From Asanoa sp. WMMD1127 (GTDB taxonomy: Bacteria; Actinomycetota; Actinomycetes; Mycobacteriales; Micromonosporaceae): 64,000 nucleotides of DNA. The first letter of the stretch is position 1. Each line of letters starts with the position of its first letter. Under the pieces are notes generated by a model that saw only the letters and a list, made by a program, of their open reading frames with translations, was not told the DNA's origin and did not search any database. The stretch spans positions 4,960,001 through 5,024,000 of the forward strand of contig NZ_JARUBP010000001.1 of NCBI RefSeq assembly GCF_029626225.1. The letters run 5' to 3'. This document shows, one piece after another, positions 16,533-23,460 of this stretch. The translations under genes were made by a program, and so were the position numbers.

Positions 16533-17522
16533 ATGACGCACAGACTTCGGATGTCCCTGCTGGCCGTCGGGGCCGCGGCCGCGCTGACCCTGGCGGCGTG
16601 CAGCTCCAGCGGCGGCCGGCAGGACAACGACGAGCCCGAGAACAGCGGCGGCGGCGCCAACACCCCGCGGATGACGGTCGCGTTCATCACCCACTCCGCG
16701 CCCGGTGACACGTTCTGGGACCTGGTCCGCAAGGGCGCCGAGGACGCGGCGCGCAAGGACAATGTGGAGCTGCAGTACCAGGCCGATCCAGACGGTCCGG
16801 CCCAGGCCAACCTGGTGCAGTCGGCGATCGACAAGAAGGTCGACGGCATCGCGGTCACGCTGGCCAAGCCCGATGCGATGAAGGCCAACGTGACGGCGGC
16901 CGCGCAGGCCGGCATCCCGGTCGTCGCGCTCAACGGCGGCATCGACGCGTGGCAGGGCATGGGCGTGCTGGGCTACTTCGGCCAGGACGAGCGGATCGCG
17001 GGCCGCGCGGCCGGCCAGAAGCTCACCTCCGACGGCGGCAAGAAGGCCCTCTGCGTCATCCACGAGCAGGGCAACGTCGGCCTCGAGGCGCGCTGCGACG
17101 GCGCCAAGGACAGCTTCGCCAACACCGAGAAGATCTACGTCACGGGTACGGACATGCCCGGCGTCCAGGCGGCGGTCACCTCGAAGCTCCAGCAGGACAA
17201 GGCGATCGACCGGGTGCTGACGATGGGCGCGCCGTTCGCGCTGGCCGCCGTGCAGTCCGTCAAGGACAGCGGCAGCTCGGCCAAGGTGGTCACCTTCGAC
17301 ACCAACAAGGAGCTCGTCGCGGCCATCAAGAGCGGCGACGTGCAGTGGGCCGTCGACCAGCAGCCCTACCTCCAGGGCTACCTGGCCGTCGACAGCCTGT
17401 GGCTCTACAAGACCAACGGCAACACGATCGGCGGCGGGCAGGCGACGCTGACCGGCCCGGCGTTCATCGACAGCAGCAACGTGGCGTCGGTCGAGCAGTA
17501 CGCCAACAACGGCAAGCGGTGA
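16533..17522 (+). CDS. Sugar ABC transporter substrate-binding lipoprotein (RbsB/FrcB-type)
   Basis: A 329-aa lipoprotein. The signal peptide ends at LTLAAC (lipobox Cys near 22), followed by a Ser/Gly/Glu-rich linker. The rest is a periplasmic-binding-protein type I fold (VAFITHSAPGDTFWDLVRKGAEDA, VDGIAVTLAKPDAM, GYFGQDE). A strong SD, GGAGAAAGG, sits 8 nt before ATG 16533, so the in-frame upstream ATG is rejected. It would bind the imported sugar outside the membrane and feed the permease next to it. Confidence 0.85.
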   Translation: MTHRLRMSLLAVGAAAALTLAACSSSGGRQDNDEPENSGGGANTPRMTVAFITHSAPGDTFWDLVRKGAEDAARKDNVELQYQADPDGPAQANLVQSAIDKKVDGIAVTLAKPDAMKANVTAAAQAGIPVVALNGGIDAWQGMGVLGYFGQDERIAGRAAGQKLTSDGGKKALCVIHEQGNVGLEARCDGAKDSFANTEKIYVTGTDMPGVQAAVTSKLQQDKAIDRVLTMGAPFALAAVQSVKDSGSSAKVVTFDTNKELVAAIKSGDVQWAVDQQPYLQGYLAVDSLWLYKTNGNTIGGGQATLTGPAFIDSSNVASVEQYANNGKR

Positions 17523-18562
17523 GCACCGCGACCGACGTGGCGGCGACCCGGGACGACCGGGTCGCCGGCCGGTCGCTCGGCGCCCGGCTGTTCAGCCGGC
17601 CCGAGGTCGGCTCGCTGGTCGCCGCCGTCGTCATCTTCCTGCTCTTCATGGCCGTCGCGGAGCCGTTCCGCAACGTGGCCAACATCGGCACCATCCTCTA
17701 TGGAGCGTCGACGATCGGCATGATGGCCGTGCCCGTGGCGCTGCTGATGGTCGGTGGCGAGTTCGACCTGTCGGCCGGTGTCGCGGTGACCACCGCCGGC
17801 CTGTCCGGGACGCTGCTGGCCTGGAACTTCGGCCTCAACGTGTGGGTCGGCGTGCTGCTCTCGCTCGTGCTGGCCGTGGCGATCGGCGCCTTCAACGGCT
17901 GGCTGCTCCTGCGCACCGGGCTGCCGAGCTTCCTGGTCACACTCGGCACGTTCTTCATCCTCCAGGGCGTCAACCTCGGCGTGACCCGGATCGCCACCGG
18001 CAACGTGGCCAGCGCCGACATCAGCGACATGGACGGCTTCGCCAGCGCGCGGTCGCTGTTCGCCTCGCAGGTCACGATCGGCCTCGTCAACCTGAAGATC
18101 ACTGTCCTCTACTGGGTGCTGCTGACGGTCATCGGCGCGTACGTGCTGCTGCGTACCCGGATCGGGAACTGGATCTTCGCGGTCGGCGGCGACGCCCCAG
18201 CGGCGCGGGCCGTCGGCGTGCCCGTGCGCGCGACGAAGGTCGGCCTGTTCATGGCGGTCGGGTTCTGCGCCTGGCTGTCGGGCATGCACCTGCTGTTCCA
18301 GTTCAACACGGTGCAGTCCGGCGAGGGCGTCGGCAAGGAGTTCATCTTCATCATCGCCGCGGTCATCGGCGGGTGTCTGCTCACCGGCGGGTACGGGTCG
18401 GTGGTCGGCGCGTCGATCGGCGCGCTCATCTTCGGCATGACCCAGCTCGGCATCAACTACGCGGGCTGGAACCCGGACTGGTTCCGCACGTTCCTGGGCG
18501 TGATGCTGTTGCTGGCGACGATCGTCAACCTGTACGTGAAGAGACGGGCGGACCTGCGATGA
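17519..18562 (+). CDS. Sugar ABC transporter permease (RbsC/FrcC-type)
   Basis: A 347-aa protein with 8-10 membrane segments. It contains GGEFDLSAGVAVTTAGLSG and FNGWLLLRTGLPSFLVTLGTF, the conserved cores of BPD_transp_2 sugar permeases, plus the late FIIAAVIGGCLLTGGYGSVVGA. GTG 17519 overlaps the binding-protein stop. It pairs with the single-domain ATPase downstream. Confidence 0.85.
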   Translation: MSTATDVAATRDDRVAGRSLGARLFSRPEVGSLVAAVVIFLLFMAVAEPFRNVANIGTILYGASTIGMMAVPVALLMVGGEFDLSAGVAVTTAGLSGTLLAWNFGLNVWVGVLLSLVLAVAIGAFNGWLLLRTGLPSFLVTLGTFFILQGVNLGVTRIATGNVASADISDMDGFASARSLFASQVTIGLVNLKITVLYWVLLTVIGAYVLLRTRIGNWIFAVGGDAPAARAVGVPVRATKVGLFMAVGFCAWLSGMHLLFQFNTVQSGEGVGKEFIFIIAAVIGGCLLTGGYGSVVGASIGALIFGMTQLGINYAGWNPDWFRTFLGVMLLLATIVNLYVKRRADLR

Positions 18563-19380
18563 GCATCCTCGCGTTGTCGGACGTCGGCAAGAGTTATGGC
18601 AACGTCCACGCCTTGCGGTCGGTGTCGTTGACCGTCCGCCAGGGCGAGGTGACCTGCGTGCTGGGTGACAACGGCGCCGGCAAGTCCACATTGATCAAGA
18701 TCGTTTCCGGGCTGCATCAGCACACGTCCGGGACGATGGTGCTGGACGGGTCGCCGGTGTCGTTCGGGTCGCCGCGCGAGGCCCAGGCGGCCGGGATCGC
18801 GACCGTCTACCAGGACCTGGCGTTGGCGCCGTTGATGTCGGTGTGGCGGAACTTCTTCCTCGGCAACGAGCTGCGGCGCGGTTTCATGCGCATGCTCGAC
18901 ATCGCGGCAATGAAGCGGATCTGCGCCGACGAACTGTCCAAGATGGGCATCGTCATCCCCGACCTCGACCGGCCGGTTGCCAGCCTGTCGGGTGGGCAGC
19001 GGCAGTGTGTGGCGATCGCCCGCGCCATCTACTTCGGAGCCCGGGTCATCATCCTCGACGAGCCGACGGCGGCGCTGGGCGTCAAGCAGTCCGGGGTGGT
19101 TCTCCGCTACGTGGTGAAGGCCCGCGATGCCGGGCTCGGCGTCATCTTCATCACCCACAACCCGCACCACGCCTATCTGGTCGGCAACCACTTCGTGATC
19201 CTGAAGCTGGGGCGGGTCGTGCTGGACGCGCACCGCGACGAGCTGACGGTCGACCAGTTGGCCGCGGAGATGGCCGGCGGGGACGAGTTGGTGTCGTTGA
19301 GCCATGAGCTGCGCGGGGTGGATGCCGGGAAGGTCGTGTCGCCGTCGTCGGTGACGCCGGGGTCGGTCGAAGCGCCGTGA
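18559..19380 (+). CDS. Sugar ABC transporter ATPase, single-domain FrcA-type
   Basis: A 273-aa protein with one nucleotide-binding domain. Walker A is GDNGAGKST, signature LSGGQRQ, Walker B VIILDEP, followed by TAALGVKQSG and ITHNPHHAY. The ALGVKQ and HNPHHA words are characteristic of FrcA-like ATPases, not the double-domain RbsA/MglA type. ATG 18559 overlaps the permease stop. Together with the two upstream genes it makes a complete importer. Confidence 0.88.
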   Translation: MSILALSDVGKSYGNVHALRSVSLTVRQGEVTCVLGDNGAGKSTLIKIVSGLHQHTSGTMVLDGSPVSFGSPREAQAAGIATVYQDLALAPLMSVWRNFFLGNELRRGFMRMLDIAAMKRICADELSKMGIVIPDLDRPVASLSGGQRQCVAIARAIYFGARVIILDEPTAALGVKQSGVVLRYVVKARDAGLGVIFITHNPHHAYLVGNHFVILKLGRVVLDAHRDELTVDQLAAEMAGGDELVSLSHELRGVDAGKVVSPSSVTPGSVEAP

Positions 19381-20330
19381 GCCGCCTACGGGTCGGCGTG
19401 GTCGGGGTCGGGGTGATGGGCGCCGACCACGCGGCCCGGGTGGCATCGCTGCCGTCCGCGTCGTTGGTGGCGGTGTCGGATCCTGCTGCGGACCGGGCGG
19501 CGGCGGTGGCCGCGGCCGTGCCCGGTGTGCAGGTTTTCCCGTCGGCCTTGTCCCTGATCTCATCGTCCTCAGTGGATGCTGAGCTGATCGCGTCGCCGGG
19601 GTTCGCGCACGAGGAACAGGTGTTCGCGTGCCTGGCCGCCGGGAAGCCGGTGCTGTGCGAGAAGCCGCTCACGGACTCGGTCGCCTCCGCCGCTCGGCTG
19701 CTGGCGGCCTCGCGGGATCTGGCCCGGCCACTGGTGCAGGTCGGCTTCATGCGGCGCTTCGACCCGGCGTACGCCCGGCTCCGCTCGGATCTGGCATCGG
19801 GCTCGATCGGGCGGCTGCTTCTGCTGCACAACGTGCACCGCAACAGGTCGGCGCCGGCCTCGTTCTCGACGGAGCTGATCGTGCGGGACTCGCTGGTGCA
19901 CGAGGTCGACGTCTGCCGGTGGCTGTTCGACGACGAGATCGCGTCGGTCCAGGTGCTGACGCCGGCGTCCTCCGGGCTCGCGCCCGCGGGGGTCCGGGAT
20001 CCGCTGGTGGCGGTGTTCAGGATGGCGGGCGGCGGGGTGGCGACGACGGAGGTGTTCGTCAACAGCCAGGTCGGCTACGAGGTGCGGTGCGAGGCGGTGG
20101 GGGAGTCGGGGAGTTTGTTCGTCCCGGCGCCGCGGCCGCTGCCCGCTGACTTTCTCGCGCGCTTCCGGACGGCGTACGACCTCGAGGTTTCGGCCTGGGT
20201 CTCGGCGTGTCTCGGTGGCTTCAGCGTCGGACCTGGGTTGGCGGACGGTTGGGCGGCCACCGCGGCAAGCGAAGCAGGCGTACGGTCACTGCAGAACGGC
20301 GGCGCGCCGGTCGCCGTCGACTTGTCGTGA
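19377..20330 (+). CDS. Second Gfo/Idh/MocA family dehydrogenase
   Basis: A 317-aa protein with Rossmann GVGVMG near residue 9, LCEKPLTDS, QVGFMRRFDPAYARLR and DSLVHEVDVCRWLF carrying the His/Asp pair. GTG 19377 overlaps the ATPase stop. It is paralogous to the first dehydrogenase of the operon, so two successive oxidation or epimerisation steps on the imported sugar are likely. The substrate is unknown. Confidence 0.8.
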   Translation: MSRLRVGVVGVGVMGADHAARVASLPSASLVAVSDPAADRAAAVAAAVPGVQVFPSALSLISSSSVDAELIASPGFAHEEQVFACLAAGKPVLCEKPLTDSVASAARLLAASRDLARPLVQVGFMRRFDPAYARLRSDLASGSIGRLLLLHNVHRNRSAPASFSTELIVRDSLVHEVDVCRWLFDDEIASVQVLTPASSGLAPAGVRDPLVAVFRMAGGGVATTEVFVNSQVGYEVRCEAVGESGSLFVPAPRPLPADFLARFRTAYDLEVSAWVSACLGGFSVGPGLADGWAATAASEAGVRSLQNGGAPVAVDLS

Positions 20331-20914
20331 GGTGGCCGATGGACGAGCCGCTCCAGGCGCTGTTAGCTTCGCTCTACGCCGACGGCGTGCACCATGACGC
20401 CGCGGAACCGGACCGCCTTCTGCGCCGGCGCAACCTCGAGCCTGCCACTGCTGAGTTGCTGGCCCAGTTGGTCCGCATCGTCGGGGCCCGTCGGGTGGTC
20501 GAGATCGGGACGTCCAACGGTTATTCAACGATCTGGCTGGCGGTCGCGGCCCGGGACGTGGGCGGCCGGGTGGTGTCGGTGGACGTGCAGGAGTGGCCGG
20601 AGCTCCGCGCCAATTTGCGGCGCGCGGGCGTCTCGGTCGACCTGCGCCTGCTGGAGGGCGGCGCCTACCTGGCCTCGTTGCCGTCCGGGAGCGTCGACCT
20701 GCTGTTCCTGGACGCGGAACGCGAGGAGTACGCGGGCTGGTGGCCGGACCCGATCCGCGTGCTGCGGCCCGGGGGAGTGCTGGCGGTCGACAACGTGCTG
20801 TCCCACCCGGGCGAGGTGGCGTCGTTCCTGTCGTTGATCGCTTCGGACCCACGCTGCCGCTCCGCCACGGTGCCGGTCGGCAAGGGCCTGTCTCTTACGT
20901 GGCGCGGCCACTGA
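20327..20914 (+). CDS. Class I SAM-dependent methyltransferase, O-methyltransferase (caffeoyl-CoA type)
   Basis: A 195-aa protein. It has the SAM-binding core VVEIGTSNGYSTIWLA, VVSVDVQEWPELRANLR, VDLLFLDAEREEY and a C-terminal LRPGGVLAVDNVLSHPGEV. These fit the Methyltransf_3/24 O-methyltransferases. GTG 20327 overlaps the dehydrogenase stop and follows the coupling used in the whole operon; ATG 20339 is the alternative. Its 3' end overlaps the convergent RidA gene by 20 bp. Confidence 0.75.
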   Translation: MRWPMDEPLQALLASLYADGVHHDAAEPDRLLRRRNLEPATAELLAQLVRIVGARRVVEIGTSNGYSTIWLAVAARDVGGRVVSVDVQEWPELRANLRRAGVSVDLRLLEGGAYLASLPSGSVDLLFLDAEREEYAGWWPDPIRVLRPGGVLAVDNVLSHPGEVASFLSLIASDPRCRSATVPVGKGLSLTWRGH

Positions 20915-21308
20915 GCGCGGCGGTGACGTCGAGCTCGATCAGCTGGCCCGGGAAGCCGAGCCGCGAGACGCCGAGAAGCGTGCTTGCGGTGGTGAACGCG
21001 GGCGCGAGCTCGGAGTCGAGCAGGCGGCGCCAGACGTCCCCGAGGCTGCGATCGGCGTCGTCGGTGACGTAGATGACGGTGCGTACGACGTCGTGGGGTG
21101 TGGCGTCGACGCTGGCGAGGGCGGCTCGCGTGTTGGCCACGACCTGGTCGACCTGAGCGAACACGTCCCCACCCCCGACAAGATCGCCACCGGCGTTGAG
21201 CGGACACTGCCCGGCGAGATAAACGGTCGTCCGCCCCTCCACGAGAGTGACATGGTGGTAACCGGGCGTAGCGTGCAGTCCGTCAGGGTTGAGTCGGGTG
21301 ATCGTCAT
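20895..21308 (-). CDS. RidA family protein (YjgF/YER057c/UK114)
   Basis: A 137-aa protein with VYLAGQCPLNAGGDLVGGGDVFAQVDQVVANTRAAL and VVRTVIYVTDDADRS. Both are standard RidA segments, although the catalytic Arg of true enamine deaminases (usually late, C-x-R-x-E) is not evident. It is a cytoplasmic trimer by family. It stands alone, convergent with the methyltransferase. Confidence 0.8.
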   Translation of the reverse strand: MTITRLNPDGLHATPGYHHVTLVEGRTTVYLAGQCPLNAGGDLVGGGDVFAQVDQVVANTRAALASVDATPHDVVRTVIYVTDDADRSLGDVWRRLLDSELAPAFTTASTLLGVSRLGFPGQLIELDVTAALSGRAT

Positions 21309-21432
21309 GCCGCCCAGTCTGTGCTGGTGCTGGAGTGACACGCGACCGGTTTTGCCCCCCGAGAGCCGGCCCCGGACCCGTCGTGTACAGTTAGCGCCCG
21401 TGCGTCCCGGTAAACTGGGCTGCACAAAGCAA

Positions 21433-21516
21433 GTCCGGGTGGCGGAATGGCAGACGCGCTAGCTTGAGGTGCTAGTGCCCGTATAGGGCGTGGGGGTTCA
21501 AGTCCCCCCTCGGACA
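21433..21516 (+). tRNA. tRNA-Leu(GAG)
   Basis: The acceptor stem GTCCGGG pairs with CTCGGAC, with discriminator A at 21516. The anticodon stem CTAGC/GCTAG encloses the loop TTGAGGT, giving anticodon GAG. A long variable arm (GCCCGTATAGGGC) marks a class II leucine tRNA. The T-loop is TTCAAGT in a GGGGG/CCCCC stem. CCA is not encoded. Its 3' end is the integration site of the element that follows. Confidence 0.93.
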
Positions 21517-23175
21517 CGCAGAAAGCACACGGCCGAAGTCGTTGGACACGACTTCGGCCTTGATCGTTTCTGCGCCAGGTTCGTATCGCATCCGCAGACC
21601 GATGCGGCTGTAGATCTCCGCCTTGTCGCGCGGGTCGGCCCGATTCAGGATCGCGAGCAGCCCGCCGAGCCCTTCCACGATCGCGGCGATTTGATCTTCG
21701 TTGAGCCGCTGTGGCGGGCCGTCGGCGACGCCGATCCGGGCCACGGTGGCGGTCCGGATCGTCGCGGTTTCCCGGATCCAGCCGGCGATGAGCGCCGGGT
21801 CGCCTCCGGCGTCGAGGGTCGCTCGGTATCGGGCGATCTTCGTGTCGCAGTCGTCCACGATCTTCTGGAGGCGCGCGGTTTCGTCGTTCGCGCGGTACTC
21901 GGCGAGTTGGGCGCGGTGGTGGGCGTCGGCGAGCTGGCGCAAGGTTGCGGTCAGCTTCTCGGATCCCAACTCTTCGAACAGGAACCGGTCGATCTGGTTG
22001 GCGATGGCGTCCTCGCGGAGATAGAGGACCGGCGGGTGCGCGATGCCGTGCTGGCGCACGAAGTCACGCGTTGCCTTGCAGCGGTAGTAGAGGCGGCCGT
22101 GGTTGGAGTTGCCGACCATTCGCCTTTCGCAGAGGCCGCATGTGATCAGACTGCGGTAGAGGTAGGGGCGCTCGGTCCTGCGCGGCGCCTTGCCGCTCTC
22201 GCCTGATGTGCCGCGGTGTTTGATGGTGTCCTGGACGCGTTCGTAGAGGTCGACGCTGACGAGCGGTGTGTGCGCCTCGGCTTTCGACCAAACCCAGTCC
22301 TCCGGGGCGTTCCACCGATGACGGTTCTCGTGACCGAGTGCGATGTCCTCGACGTCGAGGAGTACCTCATCGGTTCGTTGGCGGTTCCAGACCTGTCGGC
22401 CGGTGTAGCGCGGGTTGAGGAGGATCGCGCGGATGGCGGTCGTCTCCCAGACCTCGGCACGGCGGTGCGGGTTGCGCGCCCGGTCGTAGGCGGACGGGCA
22501 CGCGATCCCGTCTTGCGTTAGACCGCGCGCGATCGACGTCATTCCGCGGCCAGCGACGTACTCCACGAAAATGCGCTCGACGACCGGTGACGTGACGGGA
22601 TCGGGTTCCAGCTTGTGAAGCCGCTTGCCTTCCGCGGCCTTCCCCGGGTTCGGGTGCGGTCCGGCGTCGGCGAGCCGGTAGCCATAAGGCGGGCGCCCGC
22701 CGAGGAAGCGGCCCTCAGTCTCCGTTTGCGCCTTCATGGCTGACCGGACGCGAATCTTGATCCGGTTCCGCTCGCCCTTGCTCATGCCGCCGTAGAGCGC
22801 CATCACGAGGTCGTGCGCGTCGCTTCCGGGGTCGACGGCACCGCCAACCTCGGGCACCCAGAGCTGAACGCCGTAGTGCACGAAGACGGGGAAGGTCATG
22901 CCGAACTGGCTTCCGTAGAACGCGCGCTGCGGCTCGCCGATGACCACAGCGTCGAAGGTGCGAGCCGGACTCTTGATGGCGTCGAGCAGGCGGAGCGCGT
23001 CGGGGCGTCGCTTCCATGGCAGCGATCGGGAGAGGCCGACGTCGAAGAACTCTTCGACGATCGCTCCGCCCGCTGGTGCGATGAGGCTGCGGGCGCGGGA
23101 GAGCTGCCAGCCCTTCGACGCCTCTGGGTCCTGCTGGTCTTCGGTCGACACGCGTCCGTAGAAGACGAACCTCAT
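21472..23175 (-). CDS. Large serine recombinase (element integrase)
   Basis: A 567-aa protein. The resolvase domain starts FVFYGRVSTEDQQ, with the catalytic Ser in RVS near residue 10. A recombinase domain follows (GMTSIARGLTQDGIACPSAYDRAR, ILLNPRYTGRQVWNRQR), then a zinc ribbon CGLCERRM-x8-YYRC and a coiled-coil C-terminus. ATG 23175 is chosen because it overlaps the small upstream ORF. The last ten codons read antisense through tRNA-Leu, so the stop is supplied by host DNA. tRNA targeting is more usual for tyrosine integrases. Confidence 0.9.
   Translation of the reverse strand: MRFVFYGRVSTEDQQDPEASKGWQLSRARSLIAPAGGAIVEEFFDVGLSRSLPWKRRPDALRLLDAIKSPARTFDAVVIGEPQRAFYGSQFGMTFPVFVHYGVQLWVPEVGGAVDPGSDAHDLVMALYGGMSKGERNRIKIRVRSAMKAQTETEGRFLGGRPPYGYRLADAGPHPNPGKAAEGKRLHKLEPDPVTSPVVERIFVEYVAGRGMTSIARGLTQDGIACPSAYDRARNPHRRAEVWETTAIRAILLNPRYTGRQVWNRQRTDEVLLDVEDIALGHENRHRWNAPEDWVWSKAEAHTPLVSVDLYERVQDTIKHRGTSGESGKAPRRTERPYLYRSLITCGLCERRMVGNSNHGRLYYRCKATRDFVRQHGIAHPPVLYLREDAIANQIDRFLFEELGSEKLTATLRQLADAHHRAQLAEYRANDETARLQKIVDDCDTKIARYRATLDAGGDPALIAGWIRETATIRTATVARIGVADGPPQRLNEDQIAAIVEGLGGLLAILNRADPRDKAEIYSRIGLRMRYEPGAETIKAEVVSNDFGRVLSACPRGDLNPHALYGH
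21508..21517 (+). other. attL core candidate at the tRNA-Leu 3' end
   Basis: CCTCGGACAC covers the last bases of the tRNA and one base beyond. The same 10-mer occurs at 38367 and 40716. The integrase reading frame passes antisense through it. Confidence 0.55.
21531..21559. terminator. 12-bp perfect hairpin downstream of tRNA-Leu
   Basis: GGCCGAAGTCGT (21531-21542), a 5-nt loop TGGAC, and the exact complement ACGACTTCGGCC (21548-21559), followed by a weak T stretch. It could terminate the tRNA transcript. It is also inside the 3' coding end of the integrase and close to the att core, so a role in recombination or int expression is possible. Confidence 0.55.
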
Positions 23176-23312
23176 GTCTGTCGATTCTTCCGGGCGCGGT
23201 CGATGATTCGCCACAGAGCGTCAGCGGCTGCGTCCGACATATGGACGTCTACGGACGCCTTGACCTGCCCATCCTCGATGACCAGCGTTTTCGTCTTTCG
23301 CGATGTGCGCAT
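23172..23312 (-). CDS. Small basic protein in the excisionase position
   Basis: A 46-aa protein (starts MRTSRKTKTL; middle VKASVDVHMSDAAADALWRIIDRARKNR) whose stop overlaps the integrase ATG (ATGA). Size, charge and coupling suggest a recombination directionality factor or int regulator, but no known xis motif is visible. No SD precedes ATG 23312. A strong AGGAGG lies upstream with in-frame ATC codons at 23345 and 23342, so translation may begin there, giving 57 or 56 residues. Confidence 0.5.
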   Translation of the reverse strand: MRTSRKTKTLVIEDGQVKASVDVHMSDAAADALWRIIDRARKNRQT

Positions 23313-23381
23313 TTCGGCGGTGCTCGCCGCTTCGTCGTCGATGATCGTTTGAGCCTCCTCTCAGTCGTGGTGGGTGCCGCG

Positions 23382-23448
23382 CGGACGTCCGTCCGTCGTT
23401 CGTCCGCGCGTTGATGTGCGCAGACGCGCGCGCGGGAGCGGACGTCCG
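23382..23448. repeat. Two copies of palindrome CGGACGTCCG
   Basis: Copies at 23382-23391 and 23439-23448, both preceded by G and embedded in further CGTCCG/CGGACG words, in the 140-bp gap between the translocase and the int operon. They are candidate operators, directionality-factor sites or transfer-locus repeats. Confidence 0.4.
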
Positions 23449-23460
23449 CGCGGACGATCG

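Noticed and set aside
21472-21516. C-terminal GDLNPHALYGH of the integrase as a functional motif
   Set aside because: It is simply the antisense translation of tRNA-Leu and is found wherever frames run through such tRNAs.
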